A stretch of DNA of 64,000 nucleotides, from NCBI RefSeq assembly GCF_014647975.1, contig NZ_BMQF01000031.1, positions 1 to 64,000 of the forward strand, written 5' to 3'. The stretch is from Streptomyces fumigatiscleroticus (GTDB lineage: Bacteria; Actinomycetota; Actinomycetes; Streptomycetales; Streptomycetaceae). Shown piece after piece: positions 8,555 to 16,324 of the stretch. The notes beneath the pieces were generated by a model. It made no database searches. It was not told where the DNA came from and worked only from the letters and a program-made list of their open reading frames with translations. The translations under genes and the position numbers were made by a program. The stretch's first letter is position 1. Every line of letters starts with the position of its first letter.

Positions 8555-8782
8555 ATGGCGAAGGACAGCAGCCGTAAGAAGGATCTGAAGAAGGGCGACG
8601 AGGTCTCCTGGAGCAGTCACGGAAGCGAGGCGACGGGAAAGGTCGAGAAGAAGATCACCAAGCGGACCGAGGCCGCCGGGCGCACGGTCGACGCCTCGCC
8701 CGAGGATCCGCAGTACGAGGTGCGCAGCGAGAAGTCCGGCAAGTCCGCCGTCCACAAGCCGTCGGCCCTGAGGAAGAAGTGA
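8555..8782 (+). CDS. DUF2945 (hypervirulence-associated TUDOR-like) small protein
   Basis: The 75-residue, Lys-rich protein begins MAKDSSRKKDLKKGDEVSW and carries the DUF2945 pattern of a short beta-barrel with GKVEKKITKRTE and YEVRSEKSGKSAVHKP. The family is small, soluble and widespread in soil bacteria; its molecular role is not established. An AAGGAGG site precedes the ATG. It is followed six bases later by the DUF3140 gene, a pairing often seen in actinomycetes. Confidence 0.85.
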   Translation: MAKDSSRKKDLKKGDEVSWSSHGSEATGKVEKKITKRTEAAGRTVDASPEDPQYEVRSEKSGKSAVHKPSALRKK

Positions 8783-8788
8783 GCCGGC

Positions 8789-9130
8789 GTGGACGAGGAC
8801 GACAAGAAGGGGACGTGGGACGAGTTCCGCGAGCTGGTCAACATGAAGCCGTCCCGACTGGAGGAGTGGCTGGGCACGGAGGAGTCCCGGAGCGCGGGAC
8901 AGCACAAGGACGGTGGTGAGTCGACCGGTCATGCGTCGGGCCGCCGGATCGTCGCCATCCTGCGCGAGAAGAAGGGCGACCTGTCGGACCGGGACTACGA
9001 GCACATGCGCAAGGTGAACGGCTACATCCGGCGTCACCTCGCGCAGCGGCCGTCCGGGGACGTCACCGGCACGCGATGGCGCCACTCCCTGATGAACTGG
9101 GGCCACGATCCGCTCGCCGGCAAGGAATAG
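8789..9130 (+). CDS. DUF3140 family protein
   Basis: The 113-residue acidic/basic protein starts with GTG and contains the family pattern WDEFRELVNMKPSRLEEWL near the N-terminus, then GRRIVAILREKKGDL and YEHMRKVNGYIRRHLAQRP, and ends near WRHSLMNWGHDP. Relatives are annotated only as DUF3140, sometimes as DNA-binding. It is almost certainly co-transcribed with the preceding DUF2945 gene. Confidence 0.85.
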   Translation: MDEDDKKGTWDEFRELVNMKPSRLEEWLGTEESRSAGQHKDGGESTGHASGRRIVAILREKKGDLSDRDYEHMRKVNGYIRRHLAQRPSGDVTGTRWRHSLMNWGHDPLAGKE

Positions 9131-9238
9131 GGCCGCCGCGCGGTGGCGTGGACTGACGGATCGGCGGCCGCTCCGCGTGGGCAAGGAGCCCATGAATGTC
9201 ATGTACACGACTAGCCTTCCCTCACGAAGAGGTCGGCC

Positions 9239-9877
9239 ATGTACGTCCGCAGGCTCACCGGCTCGCTCTCCGCCGCCCTGGCGGTGGCCTTCACCCTGGC
9301 CGGCGGCCAGGCCGCGACCGCCGCCGGAGAACACCGCGCGGCGGCACGTGTCCTCACCTACGACGCCTCCGGCTCCGCGGAGTTGCACAGCGCGGTCGAC
9401 CGCTCCGCCGCGATCTGGAACGAGAGCGTCGACCACGTCGAACTGCGGCCGGTCACGACCGGGCGGCGCGCCGACGTACGGGTGCCGGCCGACAACGGCC
9501 GGCCGCGGACCGTGACCACCTCACTGGGCAGCGGCACCGTCCACATGGGGCGGCAGGCCGCCGACCAGGGCTACGACACGGTCCGCGTCTCCGCACACGA
9601 ACTCGGTCACGTCCTGGGCCTGCCGGACCGCAAGCCCGGCCCGTGCTCCAGCCTGATGTCCGGGTCGAGCGCCGGCACCTCGTGCACGAACCCGTACCCG
9701 GACGCGGCGGAGAAGGCGGAGGTCGAGGACGACTTCGCCGCCGCCCTCACCGGCGGCGCGGTGCCGCGGCGGACCGTGACCGTGGACCGACGCGCGGCGC
9801 GCGAGGCGGCACGGCACCCCGCGGGACGGCCGGGCCGCCCACCGGGCTTCAGGCCGCCGCGGCGAAGGCGGTCATGA
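9239..9877 (+). CDS. snpA: Snapalysin-type secreted zinc metalloprotease (family M7)
   Basis: The 212-residue protein has an N-terminal signal peptide (MYVRRL..., cleavage near AATAAG) and the metzincin zinc motif HELGHVLGLPD, followed by the snapalysin disulfide segment GPCSSLMSG...TSCTNPYP. The family are small milk-hydrolysing extracellular proteases. The mature core ends near residue 165, and an extra basic Pro/Arg-rich tail of about 40 residues follows, which is unusual. That tail makes the gene overlap the convergent STAS-like gene by 29 bp. No LysR-type snpR activator is next to it, unlike several studied loci. Confidence 0.88.
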   Translation: MYVRRLTGSLSAALAVAFTLAGGQAATAAGEHRAAARVLTYDASGSAELHSAVDRSAAIWNESVDHVELRPVTTGRRADVRVPADNGRPRTVTTSLGSGTVHMGRQAADQGYDTVRVSAHELGHVLGLPDRKPGPCSSLMSGSSAGTSCTNPYPDAAEKAEVEDDFAAALTGGAVPRRTVTVDRRAAREAARHPAGRPGRPPGFRPPRRRRS

Positions 9878-10199
9878 CGGCGGTGTCGACGCGGGCGTGG
9901 ACGACCAGATGCGGAGAGGCCGTACCGGCGTTGTCCTCGAGCATCCGCCGCGCCGGCGCGCTGTGGGTGACGACGGACATCAGAACCCCCAGATGACCGC
10001 AGAGCCGGTGGGCCCTGAGCACGGCGCTGACCGCGGTTCTGCCGGTGGCCTCCTCGGCCAGCACGATGACGACCGGTGCGGGCCGATGGGCGCTGACGAG
10101 ATCGCAGATCTGTGACGAGAGCCGGGCCCGTCCGTCGATGCCGGGGTCCTGGTCCACCGTGACGACCAGGACACCGTGCTCCAGGTGGTGGGACACCAT
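9849..10199 (-). CDS. STAS-like (anti-sigma-factor-antagonist-fold) protein
   Basis: The 116-residue product shows the alternating beta/alpha pattern of STAS proteins: a strand LVVTVDQDPGIDG, a helix, a strand PVVIVLAEEAT, then a helix and the strand VLMSVVTHS. It lacks an obvious conserved DSSG phosphorylation motif; the region ATGRTAVSAV occupies that place. It may be a diverged or non-phosphorylated member. The ATG at 10199 has GGAGG eight bases upstream and is preferred to the longer upstream frame. Confidence 0.55.
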   Translation of the reverse strand: MVSHHLEHGVLVVTVDQDPGIDGRARLSSQICDLVSAHRPAPVVIVLAEEATGRTAVSAVLRAHRLCGHLGVLMSVVTHSAPARRMLEDNAGTASPHLVVHARVDTAVMTAFAAAA

Positions 10200-10401
10200 C
10201 GCGGCCTCCGTTCCCACGCCGCCTCGCGGCGTCGTGTCCTCAGTGAAAGTGCCGGGGAACGGGTTCCCGGTCTGCCGCGTTTCGCGCGTCCCGCCGCGGG
10301 TGACCCGTGCCACGTTGCCGGTCCCGCGGCACCGTCCGGATCAGGGCTGACGGCTTTTCGGCGTGCGTGACCGGTCCGCCGCCGGGTACGTTGCCCCGGT
10401 C

Positions 10402-10602
10402 ATGGATGACTACGACCCCGGCCTCGGCGGGAGCGGATTCGCCCCGGCCGAGCAGACGACGCAATGGCTGGCCGTGCTGAGTTCACAAGAGGCACACGAC
10501 CTGCTCACCCTGCTGATGTGCGCGCAGGAGGACGGGCCGCTGTCCGAGGAGGCGGACCGGCTGGCGCGGGAGATCGCCGTCCGGATCCCCTCGGAGAACT
10601 GA
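10402..10602 (+). CDS. Small acidic hypothetical protein, probably leaderless
   Basis: The 66-residue product is acidic, with a helical segment WLAVLSSQEAHDLLTLLMCAQ and another around EEADRLAREIAVRIPSEN. No ribosome site precedes the ATG. Instead TACGTT, which fits the Streptomyces -10 pattern TANNNT, ends nine bases before it, so a leaderless transcript is plausible. An alternative GTG at 10363 has no ribosome site either. Function unknown. Confidence 0.5.
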   Translation: MDDYDPGLGGSGFAPAEQTTQWLAVLSSQEAHDLLTLLMCAQEDGPLSEEADRLAREIAVRIPSEN

Positions 10603-10758
10603 TCCGCCCCGCGCCCCGGGCCCGCCCCGCGCGGTCCGGTGGCGACGGCGTGCCGGTGTCACCGCCGCGGTGACGGTCCGGCGTTGATGACCGCCGTTGG
10701 CCCGGTGGACCGACGGCGGAACTCACATCGACGACGGCGTGCCGTGGCCCGGCCGCCG

Positions 10759-11418
10759 TTACTGGCCGGCGGACTCGGACTGCTCCTCGGCCGGGGCCTG
10801 CTCGGTCTGCTGGGCGGCGTCGGAGGCGGTGTAGAAGACGGACGTGCCCTGCTTGCTGCGCTGCGCCTGGCCCTTGGCCACCAGCCCTTCGAGCGTGGTG
10901 CGCACGACGTTGGTCTTGATGGTGCGCTCGGGGTGGGCCTGGCCGAGCGTGGTGGAGATCTCGGCGGCGGAACGGGGCTCGTTCTGCCCGGCGAGGTGAC
11001 GGCGGATGAGCTCGACCAGGGTGGGCCGGGCCCCCGCCTCGGGCGCCGCCGCCTCCTTCTTGGCGCCGGACTTCCCGGTCTTCTTGGTGGCGCGTGCCGT
11101 GCCGGCCGCCTTCTTGGCGCGCGTGCGCCTGCCGGTGCCGGAGGCCGCGGTCTCCTTGCGGGGCGCGGGGACCTCGGGCGCAGCGTCCGCCGGGGTCTCG
11201 GCGGCGGCGGGGACGGCGGGGGCCGCCGTGACGCCGAGCGCCTGCTGGAGGCTGTGCAGCACGGTGTGCTCGTTCTCCAGCTTCCGCAGTTGTTCCTGCA
11301 AGGCGGCGATCTCCGCGCCGAGACGTTCCTGCTCCTTGGCGTTTCGCTCGAGGTCACCTGCCACCTGAGCGATGTAGTGAGCTGTCAGTTCGGTGGTGGC
11401 AACGGTGTTTTCGGACAT
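10759..11418 (-). CDS. Coiled-coil, histone-H1-like linker and winged-helix regulatory protein
   Basis: The 219-residue protein has three parts. Residues 1-65 form a helical coiled coil (QERLGAEIAALQEQLRKLEN). Residues 70-140 form an Ala/Lys/Pro-rich basic linker with AKKAAGTARATKKTGKSGAKK, like histone H1 tails. Residues 145-205 form a winged-helix-like domain (PTLVELIRRHLAG... RTIKTNVVRTTLEGLVAKGQ). The basic linker plus wHTH points to DNA or nucleoid binding, with dimerisation by the coiled coil. An AGGAAGG site precedes the ATG. Similar proteins are common in Streptomyces but uncharacterised. Confidence 0.75.
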   Translation of the reverse strand: MSENTVATTELTAHYIAQVAGDLERNAKEQERLGAEIAALQEQLRKLENEHTVLHSLQQALGVTAAPAVPAAAETPADAAPEVPAPRKETAASGTGRRTRAKKAAGTARATKKTGKSGAKKEAAAPEAGARPTLVELIRRHLAGQNEPRSAAEISTTLGQAHPERTIKTNVVRTTLEGLVAKGQAQRSKQGTSVFYTASDAAQQTEQAPAEEQSESAGQ

Positions 11419-11819
11419 ATCGTTGACCTTCCTCGGTTCGCAGCCGTGAGCGATGGGGACCTGCGAGGTGACCGCGGCCGGGAGACCTCCCCGACCCGGG
11501 CCGAACCTGCCGGCCGACGGTGGTCCGCTGCTGCTGCGGAGCGCCCCGGCGTAGCGATAGTAAAGGCGATGGGGAGTCGGTTGTTCCTCAAGTGATGGAT
11601 TGGCAGTGGATGTCAGCGTTATGAGGTATCGCACTCACACCGACGAAAACAAGTCCGGGCCCCGTTGCCCACCCCCGGCGCACCGCACCGGGTGCTTCAG
11701 CGCTGATTGGCCCCAAGACGACTGCCTTATCGGGTGATCGACGGTGAGCCGCCACGGCGGCACGCAGGAGTGAGTGCAGGCTTGCGGACGTCCGACTCCA
11801 ACATCATATGGAGGCATAC
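11419..11819. other. 401-bp divergent intergenic region
   Basis: This spacer separates the minus-strand wHTH regulator from the plus-strand small secreted protein. It is visibly less GC-rich around 11555-11650 and 11795-11820 than surrounding DNA, so promoters for both genes are likely here. No gene was recognised. Confidence 0.4.
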
Positions 11820-12062
11820 ATGCGTGTTCGTACTCTCGTGGCGGCCGGGTTCCTGGCGCTGGCGGCGGCGATGGCCGGTGCCGGTACCGCGGCAGCGGCG
11901 GATGAGGGGCCCCACCACGTCGAGGGTGAGGCCAGCGTCTGGAACGGAGGGTACGGGGGCTACTTCGTGAACTCCGGCGGCCTCGAAGGGATCACCATCG
12001 CCGGCAAGGGCGGGAGCAGCAGCGGCATCAACGGGGAGTTCGAGGCCGGATCCGGCGACTGA
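11820..12062 (+). CDS. Small secreted Gly-rich protein
   Basis: The 80-residue precursor starts MRVRTLVAAGFLALAAAMAG and has a clear Sec signal peptide ending near GTAAAAD. The mature part of about 50 residues is acidic and Gly/Ser-rich with no Cys (SVWNGGYGGYFVNSGGLEGI, then KGGSSSGINGEF). ATGGAGGC directly upstream gives the ribosome site, so the ATG at 11820 is preferred over the one at 11808. No known family was recognised; it is not a chaplin and has no lanthipeptide-type Cys. Confidence 0.7.
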   Translation: MRVRTLVAAGFLALAAAMAGAGTAAAADEGPHHVEGEASVWNGGYGGYFVNSGGLEGITIAGKGGSSSGINGEFEAGSGD

Positions 12063-12176
12063 CGCCCCCCACCTTCTGAAACCACGTCGGGCCGGGCGGC
12101 TGTGATCGCTGGCATACGGACGTGGATCGCGGGCAGACGGACGGTGCGTGGAAGACCCCCGCATCCCCCCTGCCGG

Positions 12177-12208
12177 GCGCCACGGACCCGAGGACGGGTC
12201 CGTGGCGC
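12177..12208. terminator. Bidirectional hairpin terminator
   Basis: A perfect 13-bp stem (GCGCCACGGACCC and GGGTCCGTGGCGC) with a 6-base loop lies between the convergent small secreted protein gene and the crt operon end. Confidence 0.75.
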
Positions 12209-12293
12209 TTCGGCATGCGGGGCCGGTTGCGGTCGTACGGCACCGAACTCCCCTTGTCCGGCCGGGAGTTCACGGGCGCCGGACGGTGACGGG

Positions 12294-13310
12294 TCAGCCG
12301 GGGAAGCGGCCCGTGGAGCGCAGGTGCCAGCGTCGTTCGGCGTAGGCCAGGTCGTCGCGCCACAGACGTCCGGCGGCGGCCCGTACGAGGGGACGCAGCA
12401 GCGGGGCCGCCCTGCGGGCGACGGAGAATCCCCGGCGGCCGGAGGCCGCCACCACCGCCTCGACCACCGCCGTGCGCGGCCGGCCCCGGTCGTCCGGGCC
12501 GAGCGGCGTGGCATGTGTCTCGACCACGGAGCCCTCCCCTTCGCCCTCGGTGATGCGCATGACGACCGTGCGCGGTCCGGGCGCCGTGAAGACGGCCCGG
12601 ACCGGCACGACCAGCCGCCCCGCGACCTTGAACGACACATCGACGGTGAAGCCGTCGTCGGTGTCCGTCGCGGACACCGCGGGCGAGCCGGTCACCGTCA
12701 GGTCGACGAACGAGTAGGGGTGGTACCAGGCGCCGTGCCACGGATCGAGGCGGTTGGCCACCACGTCCTCGGGTTCGCAGGTCCCCACGCCCACGTAGAC
12801 GGCCGACAGCGCCCGGCCCGGTGCGGGCCGCCGCGGCACCACCGGCGCGTCCAGCGGCGGCTCGCCGCCGGCCTCGTCGAGCCGCACCCACACCAGCACC
12901 CCGTCGTCGTACGCCGGGAACGGTTCCCAGCCCGCGAAGGAGGTGCCGTCCAGGGCCAGTCCGTGCCAGTGGCAGACGAGCGTGCCACAGCGTACGGGGC
13001 TGTCCCGCAGGGGTGCCCCGAGGTGCGGGCAGCCGCCCGGGCCGGCGACCGGCCGCCCGCCGCCGCCGCGCCAGACGACCACCTCCTGGCCGGCGACGGT
13101 GCGGGCCAGGGGGCGGTCGTCGCGCAGCTGGAGTGAGGCCCCGACGACATACCAGTTGCCGGACGGGCGGGCCCGGGCCCGCTTCAGCGCCGCGGCGATG
13201 ACGGCCGGTTTCGCCTCGCGCCAGGTGGGGCGCTGGCGGTCCCACGGCACCGGCCGGCGGCGCAGCGACAGGGGCAGGCGTCCGCGTCCGGTGGACGGGT
13301 CGGTGGTCAC
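12294..13310 (-). CDS. crtV: Rieske [2Fe-2S] DUF5914 protein at the crtV position of the carotenoid cluster
   Basis: The 338-residue protein has an N-terminal Rieske domain with CPHLGAPL and CHWHGLAL, the CxH...CxxH cluster ligands (about residues 85-110). A C-terminal domain of about 190 residues follows, resembling the catalytic domain arrangement of Rieske oxygenase-like proteins. It is the last gene of the crtI-crtB operon, and its GTG start overlaps the crtB stop by 4 bases. Streptomyces isorenieratene clusters carry a gene called crtV at this place with an uncertain role; the symbol is given by synteny only. A redox function on the carotenoid or its end groups is inference. Confidence 0.75.
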   Translation of the reverse strand: MTTDPSTGRGRLPLSLRRRPVPWDRQRPTWREAKPAVIAAALKRARARPSGNWYVVGASLQLRDDRPLARTVAGQEVVVWRGGGGRPVAGPGGCPHLGAPLRDSPVRCGTLVCHWHGLALDGTSFAGWEPFPAYDDGVLVWVRLDEAGGEPPLDAPVVPRRPAPGRALSAVYVGVGTCEPEDVVANRLDPWHGAWYHPYSFVDLTVTGSPAVSATDTDDGFTVDVSFKVAGRLVVPVRAVFTAPGPRTVVMRITEGEGEGSVVETHATPLGPDDRGRPRTAVVEAVVAASGRRGFSVARRAAPLLRPLVRAAAGRLWRDDLAYAERRWHLRSTGRFPG

Positions 13311-14329
13311 GCGGCCTCCTCGGGGACCGTCCGGCGGCGGGTCCTCGGCGGTGCGATCGGCGGCGTCCGCGATCCTGCCGCGTCCCGTCGGCCGGCGCGG
13401 GCGCGCAGCCGGGCCACGGCCACCCGGGCCAGCCCGTCGGCGGCGACCGCGGCACGGCGCCGGCGGGGCACCACGGCCCGGCGGTGCAGCACCGCGTAGT
13501 CCGCCCGCGCCACGGCGTCCAGGATGCCGCCGTACAGCACGAACGCCGTACGGATGCAGGGCCGGGCCACCGGGTCGAGCATGCGGAGCCCGGGGGCCGC
13601 CTCCCGGTAGACGCTCCGCGTCAGCGCCTCGAACTCCCTCAGTGCCGCGATCACCCGGGGGTCGCGGCGGCCCGTGTCCCGGCTGAAGCGCAGCAGTTCG
13701 CGGTCGGCGCCGTGCGCGTCCAGCAGGTCGGCGGGGAGGTAGACGCGGCCGCGGTCGAGGTCCTCGCCCACGTCCCGCAGGAAGTTGGTGAGCTGGAAGG
13801 CGACCCCGAGGGCGGCCGCGTGCGGGGCGGCCTCCTCGCGCGGGACCACCGTGCCCAGCACCGGCAGCATCTGCAGGCCGATGACCGCGGCGGAGCCGTG
13901 CATGTAGCCGCGCAGCTCGGCGTAGGTGGCGTAGTCGGTGACCGTCAGGTCGGTGTGCATGGCGGTCATGAAGTCGGCGAAGTGGCGGTGGTCGATGGCG
14001 TACCGGCGTGCCGTGTCGGCGAGGGCCAGGACCACCGGTTCGCCGCCGGTGCCCTCCCGCAGCCCCCGCTCCAGGTCCCGCCGGAGCGCGGTCAGCGCCG
14101 CGGCGCGGTCCCCGGACCCGGCGGCGGGGTCGAGCGAGTCGACGATGTCGTCGGCCCAGCGGGCGAAGCCGTACAGGGCGTGCACGGCACACCTGCGCTC
14201 CACGGGCAGCAGCCGGGTGGCGAGGAAGTAGGTGCGGCCGTGGCGGGAGTTGAGACGGCGGCAGTGCCGGTAGGCCGCGCGCAGCACCGGATCGGCGATG
14301 CCCGCCGCGTCGAGTTCGCGCTCGCTCAC
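13307..14329 (-). CDS. crtB: Phytoene synthase
   Basis: This 340-residue squalene/phytoene synthase joins two geranylgeranyl diphosphates to phytoene. Both Asp-rich motifs are visible: ARWADDIVDSLDP (about residue 55) and LRDVGEDLDRGRVYLP (about 170). YGFARWADD and GVAFQLTNFLRD are also typical. It starts with GTG, and its first four bases overlap the crtI stop, implying translational coupling. The C-terminal 50 residues are Arg/Pro-rich and unlikely to be catalytic. Confidence 0.93.
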   Translation of the reverse strand: MSERELDAAGIADPVLRAAYRHCRRLNSRHGRTYFLATRLLPVERRCAVHALYGFARWADDIVDSLDPAAGSGDRAAALTALRRDLERGLREGTGGEPVVLALADTARRYAIDHRHFADFMTAMHTDLTVTDYATYAELRGYMHGSAAVIGLQMLPVLGTVVPREEAAPHAAALGVAFQLTNFLRDVGEDLDRGRVYLPADLLDAHGADRELLRFSRDTGRRDPRVIAALREFEALTRSVYREAAPGLRMLDPVARPCIRTAFVLYGGILDAVARADYAVLHRRAVVPRRRRAAVAADGLARVAVARLRARAGRRDAAGSRTPPIAPPRTRRRTVPEEAA

Positions 14330-15855
14330 GCGCGGGCCTCCTTCCCCGGGACCGGCCGGGCGGGGGAGCGGCGGGCGGCGCCGGTGATGCGCGCGGCGGC
14401 CAGCTTCCCGGACAGCAGGACGGTCGGCACGCCGACGCCCGGTGTGGTGCCGCAGCCGGCGAGAACGGCGTTGTCGGTGCCGCGGACCAGATTGCGGGGC
14501 CGGAACGGGCCGGTCTGCGCGAAGGTGTGGGCGGCGGAGAACGGGGTGCCGGCCGCATGTCCCAGGGCCTGCCAGTCGGCCGGGGTGACCAGGCACTCGG
14601 TCTCGATGGCGGACGCGATGCCGTCCAGACCGCGGCGTTCCAGCTCTTTCAGGAGGCTGTCGCGGTAGCCGGGGGCGAGGCCGGTCCACTCGGCGGCGCC
14701 CGGGCCGAGACCGGTGTGGGGGCAGGGCGCGAGGATGTAGTGCAGGTGGCGGCCCGGCGGGGCGAGGTCCGGGTCGGTGGCCGTGGGCCGGGTGATGAGC
14801 AGCGACGGGTCGCTCATCAGCCGTCCGGTGCGGGTGAGTTCGTCGAAGGTGCGGCTCCAGGCGGCGCCGAAGGAGAGCGTGTGGTGGGCCAGGCGCGGCC
14901 AGGTGCGGTCGGTGCCCGCGTGCAGTACGACCGCCGACGGCGAGTGCCGCAGCCGCAGCGGGCGCCGGGGGCGGCGGCCCAGCAGCCCGTAGGCGACGGG
15001 CAGGTCCGGGGTGAGGACGACGGCGTCGCAGGGGATCCGCTCGTGGTCGGTGACGACGGCGGTGATCCGGCCGCCGGAGCGTTCCAGCCGGTTCACCGTC
15101 CGCCCGAAGCGCAGGTCGCCGCCCGCGTCGGCGGCGGCGTCCGCCATCGCCCGCGGCAGCGCGTGCACGCCGCCGCGCGGGAAGTACACGCCCGCGACGG
15201 TGTCCATGTAGGCGATGACGGCGTACGCGGCCAGCGCCCGGGCGGGCGGCACCCCCGCGTACAGCGCCTGGAAGGTGAAGACGCGGCGCAGCCGTTCGTC
15301 CTTGAGGAAACGGCCGATACGGGCGTCCAGCCGGCCGAAGCCGCCCAGCGCCGCCAGCCGGGCCAGGTCGGCGTTGAGCAGGCCCAGCGGCGAGTCGAAG
15401 TTGGCGTCGATGAAGCGGCGCAGCTGGACGCGGTACAGCCGTTCGAGCCAGCCGCGCAGCCGCCGGTAGCCCGCCGCCTCGCCCGCTCCCGCGAACCGCT
15501 CGACCTCCGCCGCCATGGCCTCGGCGTCGGTGTGCACGTCGAGCGAGCCGCCGTCGGCGAAGCAGGCCTGGTAGGCCGGGCGCAGCGGAATCAGCTCGAG
15601 ACGGGCGCGCAGGCTGTCGCCGACGGCCGCGAAGGCCTCGTCGGCGAGGTCGGGCATGGTCAGCACGGTGGGGCCGGTGTCGATCCGGTAGCCGTCCAGT
15701 TCCAGACGGCCGGCCCGGCCGCCGGGCAGCGTCTCGCGCTCCACGACGGTGACCCGGCGTCCGGCGCCCAGCAGATGCAGCGCGGCCGAGAGTCCGGAGA
15801 GTCCGGCCCCGACGACCACGACGTGGTCGGTGCGTCCTGGCAGGGTGCGGGTCAC
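14326..15855 (-). CDS. crtI: Phytoene desaturase
   Basis: The 509-residue FAD enzyme starts MTRTLPGRTDHVVVVGAGLS with the GxGxxG dinucleotide fold and ends with the CrtI-type C-terminal signature region GTTPGVGVPTVLLSGKLAA. It desaturates phytoene to lycopene. Its GTG start overlaps the stop of a 55-codon ORF by four bases (GTGA), the same coupling used between all genes of this operon. Confidence 0.93.
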   Translation of the reverse strand: MTRTLPGRTDHVVVVGAGLSGLSAALHLLGAGRRVTVVERETLPGGRAGRLELDGYRIDTGPTVLTMPDLADEAFAAVGDSLRARLELIPLRPAYQACFADGGSLDVHTDAEAMAAEVERFAGAGEAAGYRRLRGWLERLYRVQLRRFIDANFDSPLGLLNADLARLAALGGFGRLDARIGRFLKDERLRRVFTFQALYAGVPPARALAAYAVIAYMDTVAGVYFPRGGVHALPRAMADAAADAGGDLRFGRTVNRLERSGGRITAVVTDHERIPCDAVVLTPDLPVAYGLLGRRPRRPLRLRHSPSAVVLHAGTDRTWPRLAHHTLSFGAAWSRTFDELTRTGRLMSDPSLLITRPTATDPDLAPPGRHLHYILAPCPHTGLGPGAAEWTGLAPGYRDSLLKELERRGLDGIASAIETECLVTPADWQALGHAAGTPFSAAHTFAQTGPFRPRNLVRGTDNAVLAGCGTTPGVGVPTVLLSGKLAAARITGAARRSPARPVPGKEARA

Positions 15856-16019
15856 CGGCCGGCCCCCTCGGCGCGGGCGGCGGCGCCCGGCGCGGGGCGG
15901 GCCGGTCCGGCGTGCGGGGCGTCGGTCCGTCCCCGCGCGGTGCGCCCGGACCGGGGCGCCGGGCGCGGGCCGGGCGGCGGCCCGGACGCATGGTGATCCT
16001 TCGCCTGTGTGGGGCGCAT
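15852..16019 (-). pseudogene. 55-codon ORF in the place of crtE (probable deletion remnant)
   Basis: A short frame starts at ATG 16019 behind GGAAGGAACCGGG, a good ribosome site, and ends in a TGA that overlaps the crtI GTG by four bases. In Streptomyces isorenieratene clusters crtE (geranylgeranyl diphosphate synthase) normally occupies exactly this first-gene position. The product is Pro/Arg/Ala-rich low complexity and lacks both DDxxD motifs. The intact start, ribosome site and coupled stop suggest that the first and last parts of crtE survive around a large in-frame deletion. It might instead be a small spacer peptide that maintains coupling. Confidence 0.5.
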
Positions 16020-16324
16020 CCCGGTTCCTTCCGTCGTGATCGCGGATCGCTTGGTCGTCTCACACGCCTTCCGTCCGCGGGCCGGACACGGATGCGGCAC
16101 CGGCCGGCCCGTGCGCACGCCCGCAGTGGAACGCACCCGGCGCCGCCGCGCACGCCGGCCCGGTGCATTCGGGGCACGGCCGGCCCCCGGAGGGGGCCAA
16201 CCGGCCCACCGCCCCGGGGCGTTGTCCGTCGCACGGCGGACACCCTCGCGTGGCCTGCATCCGATCGGGCACACGACCGGGAATGCTGCCGAGGTGCCCG
16301 CGGGGCGCGGAAGGAGGAGCCGTC
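16020..16324. promoter_or_regulatory. Divergent control region between the two crt operons
   Basis: This 305-bp spacer separates crtI (minus) from crtY (plus) and must contain both promoters. In studied Streptomyces, crt operons are read by the light-induced ECF sigma factor LitS. I could not identify a confident -35/-10 pair by eye. No litR/litS genes are in this window. A GGAAGGAGGAG ribosome site for crtY ends the region. Confidence 0.45.
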
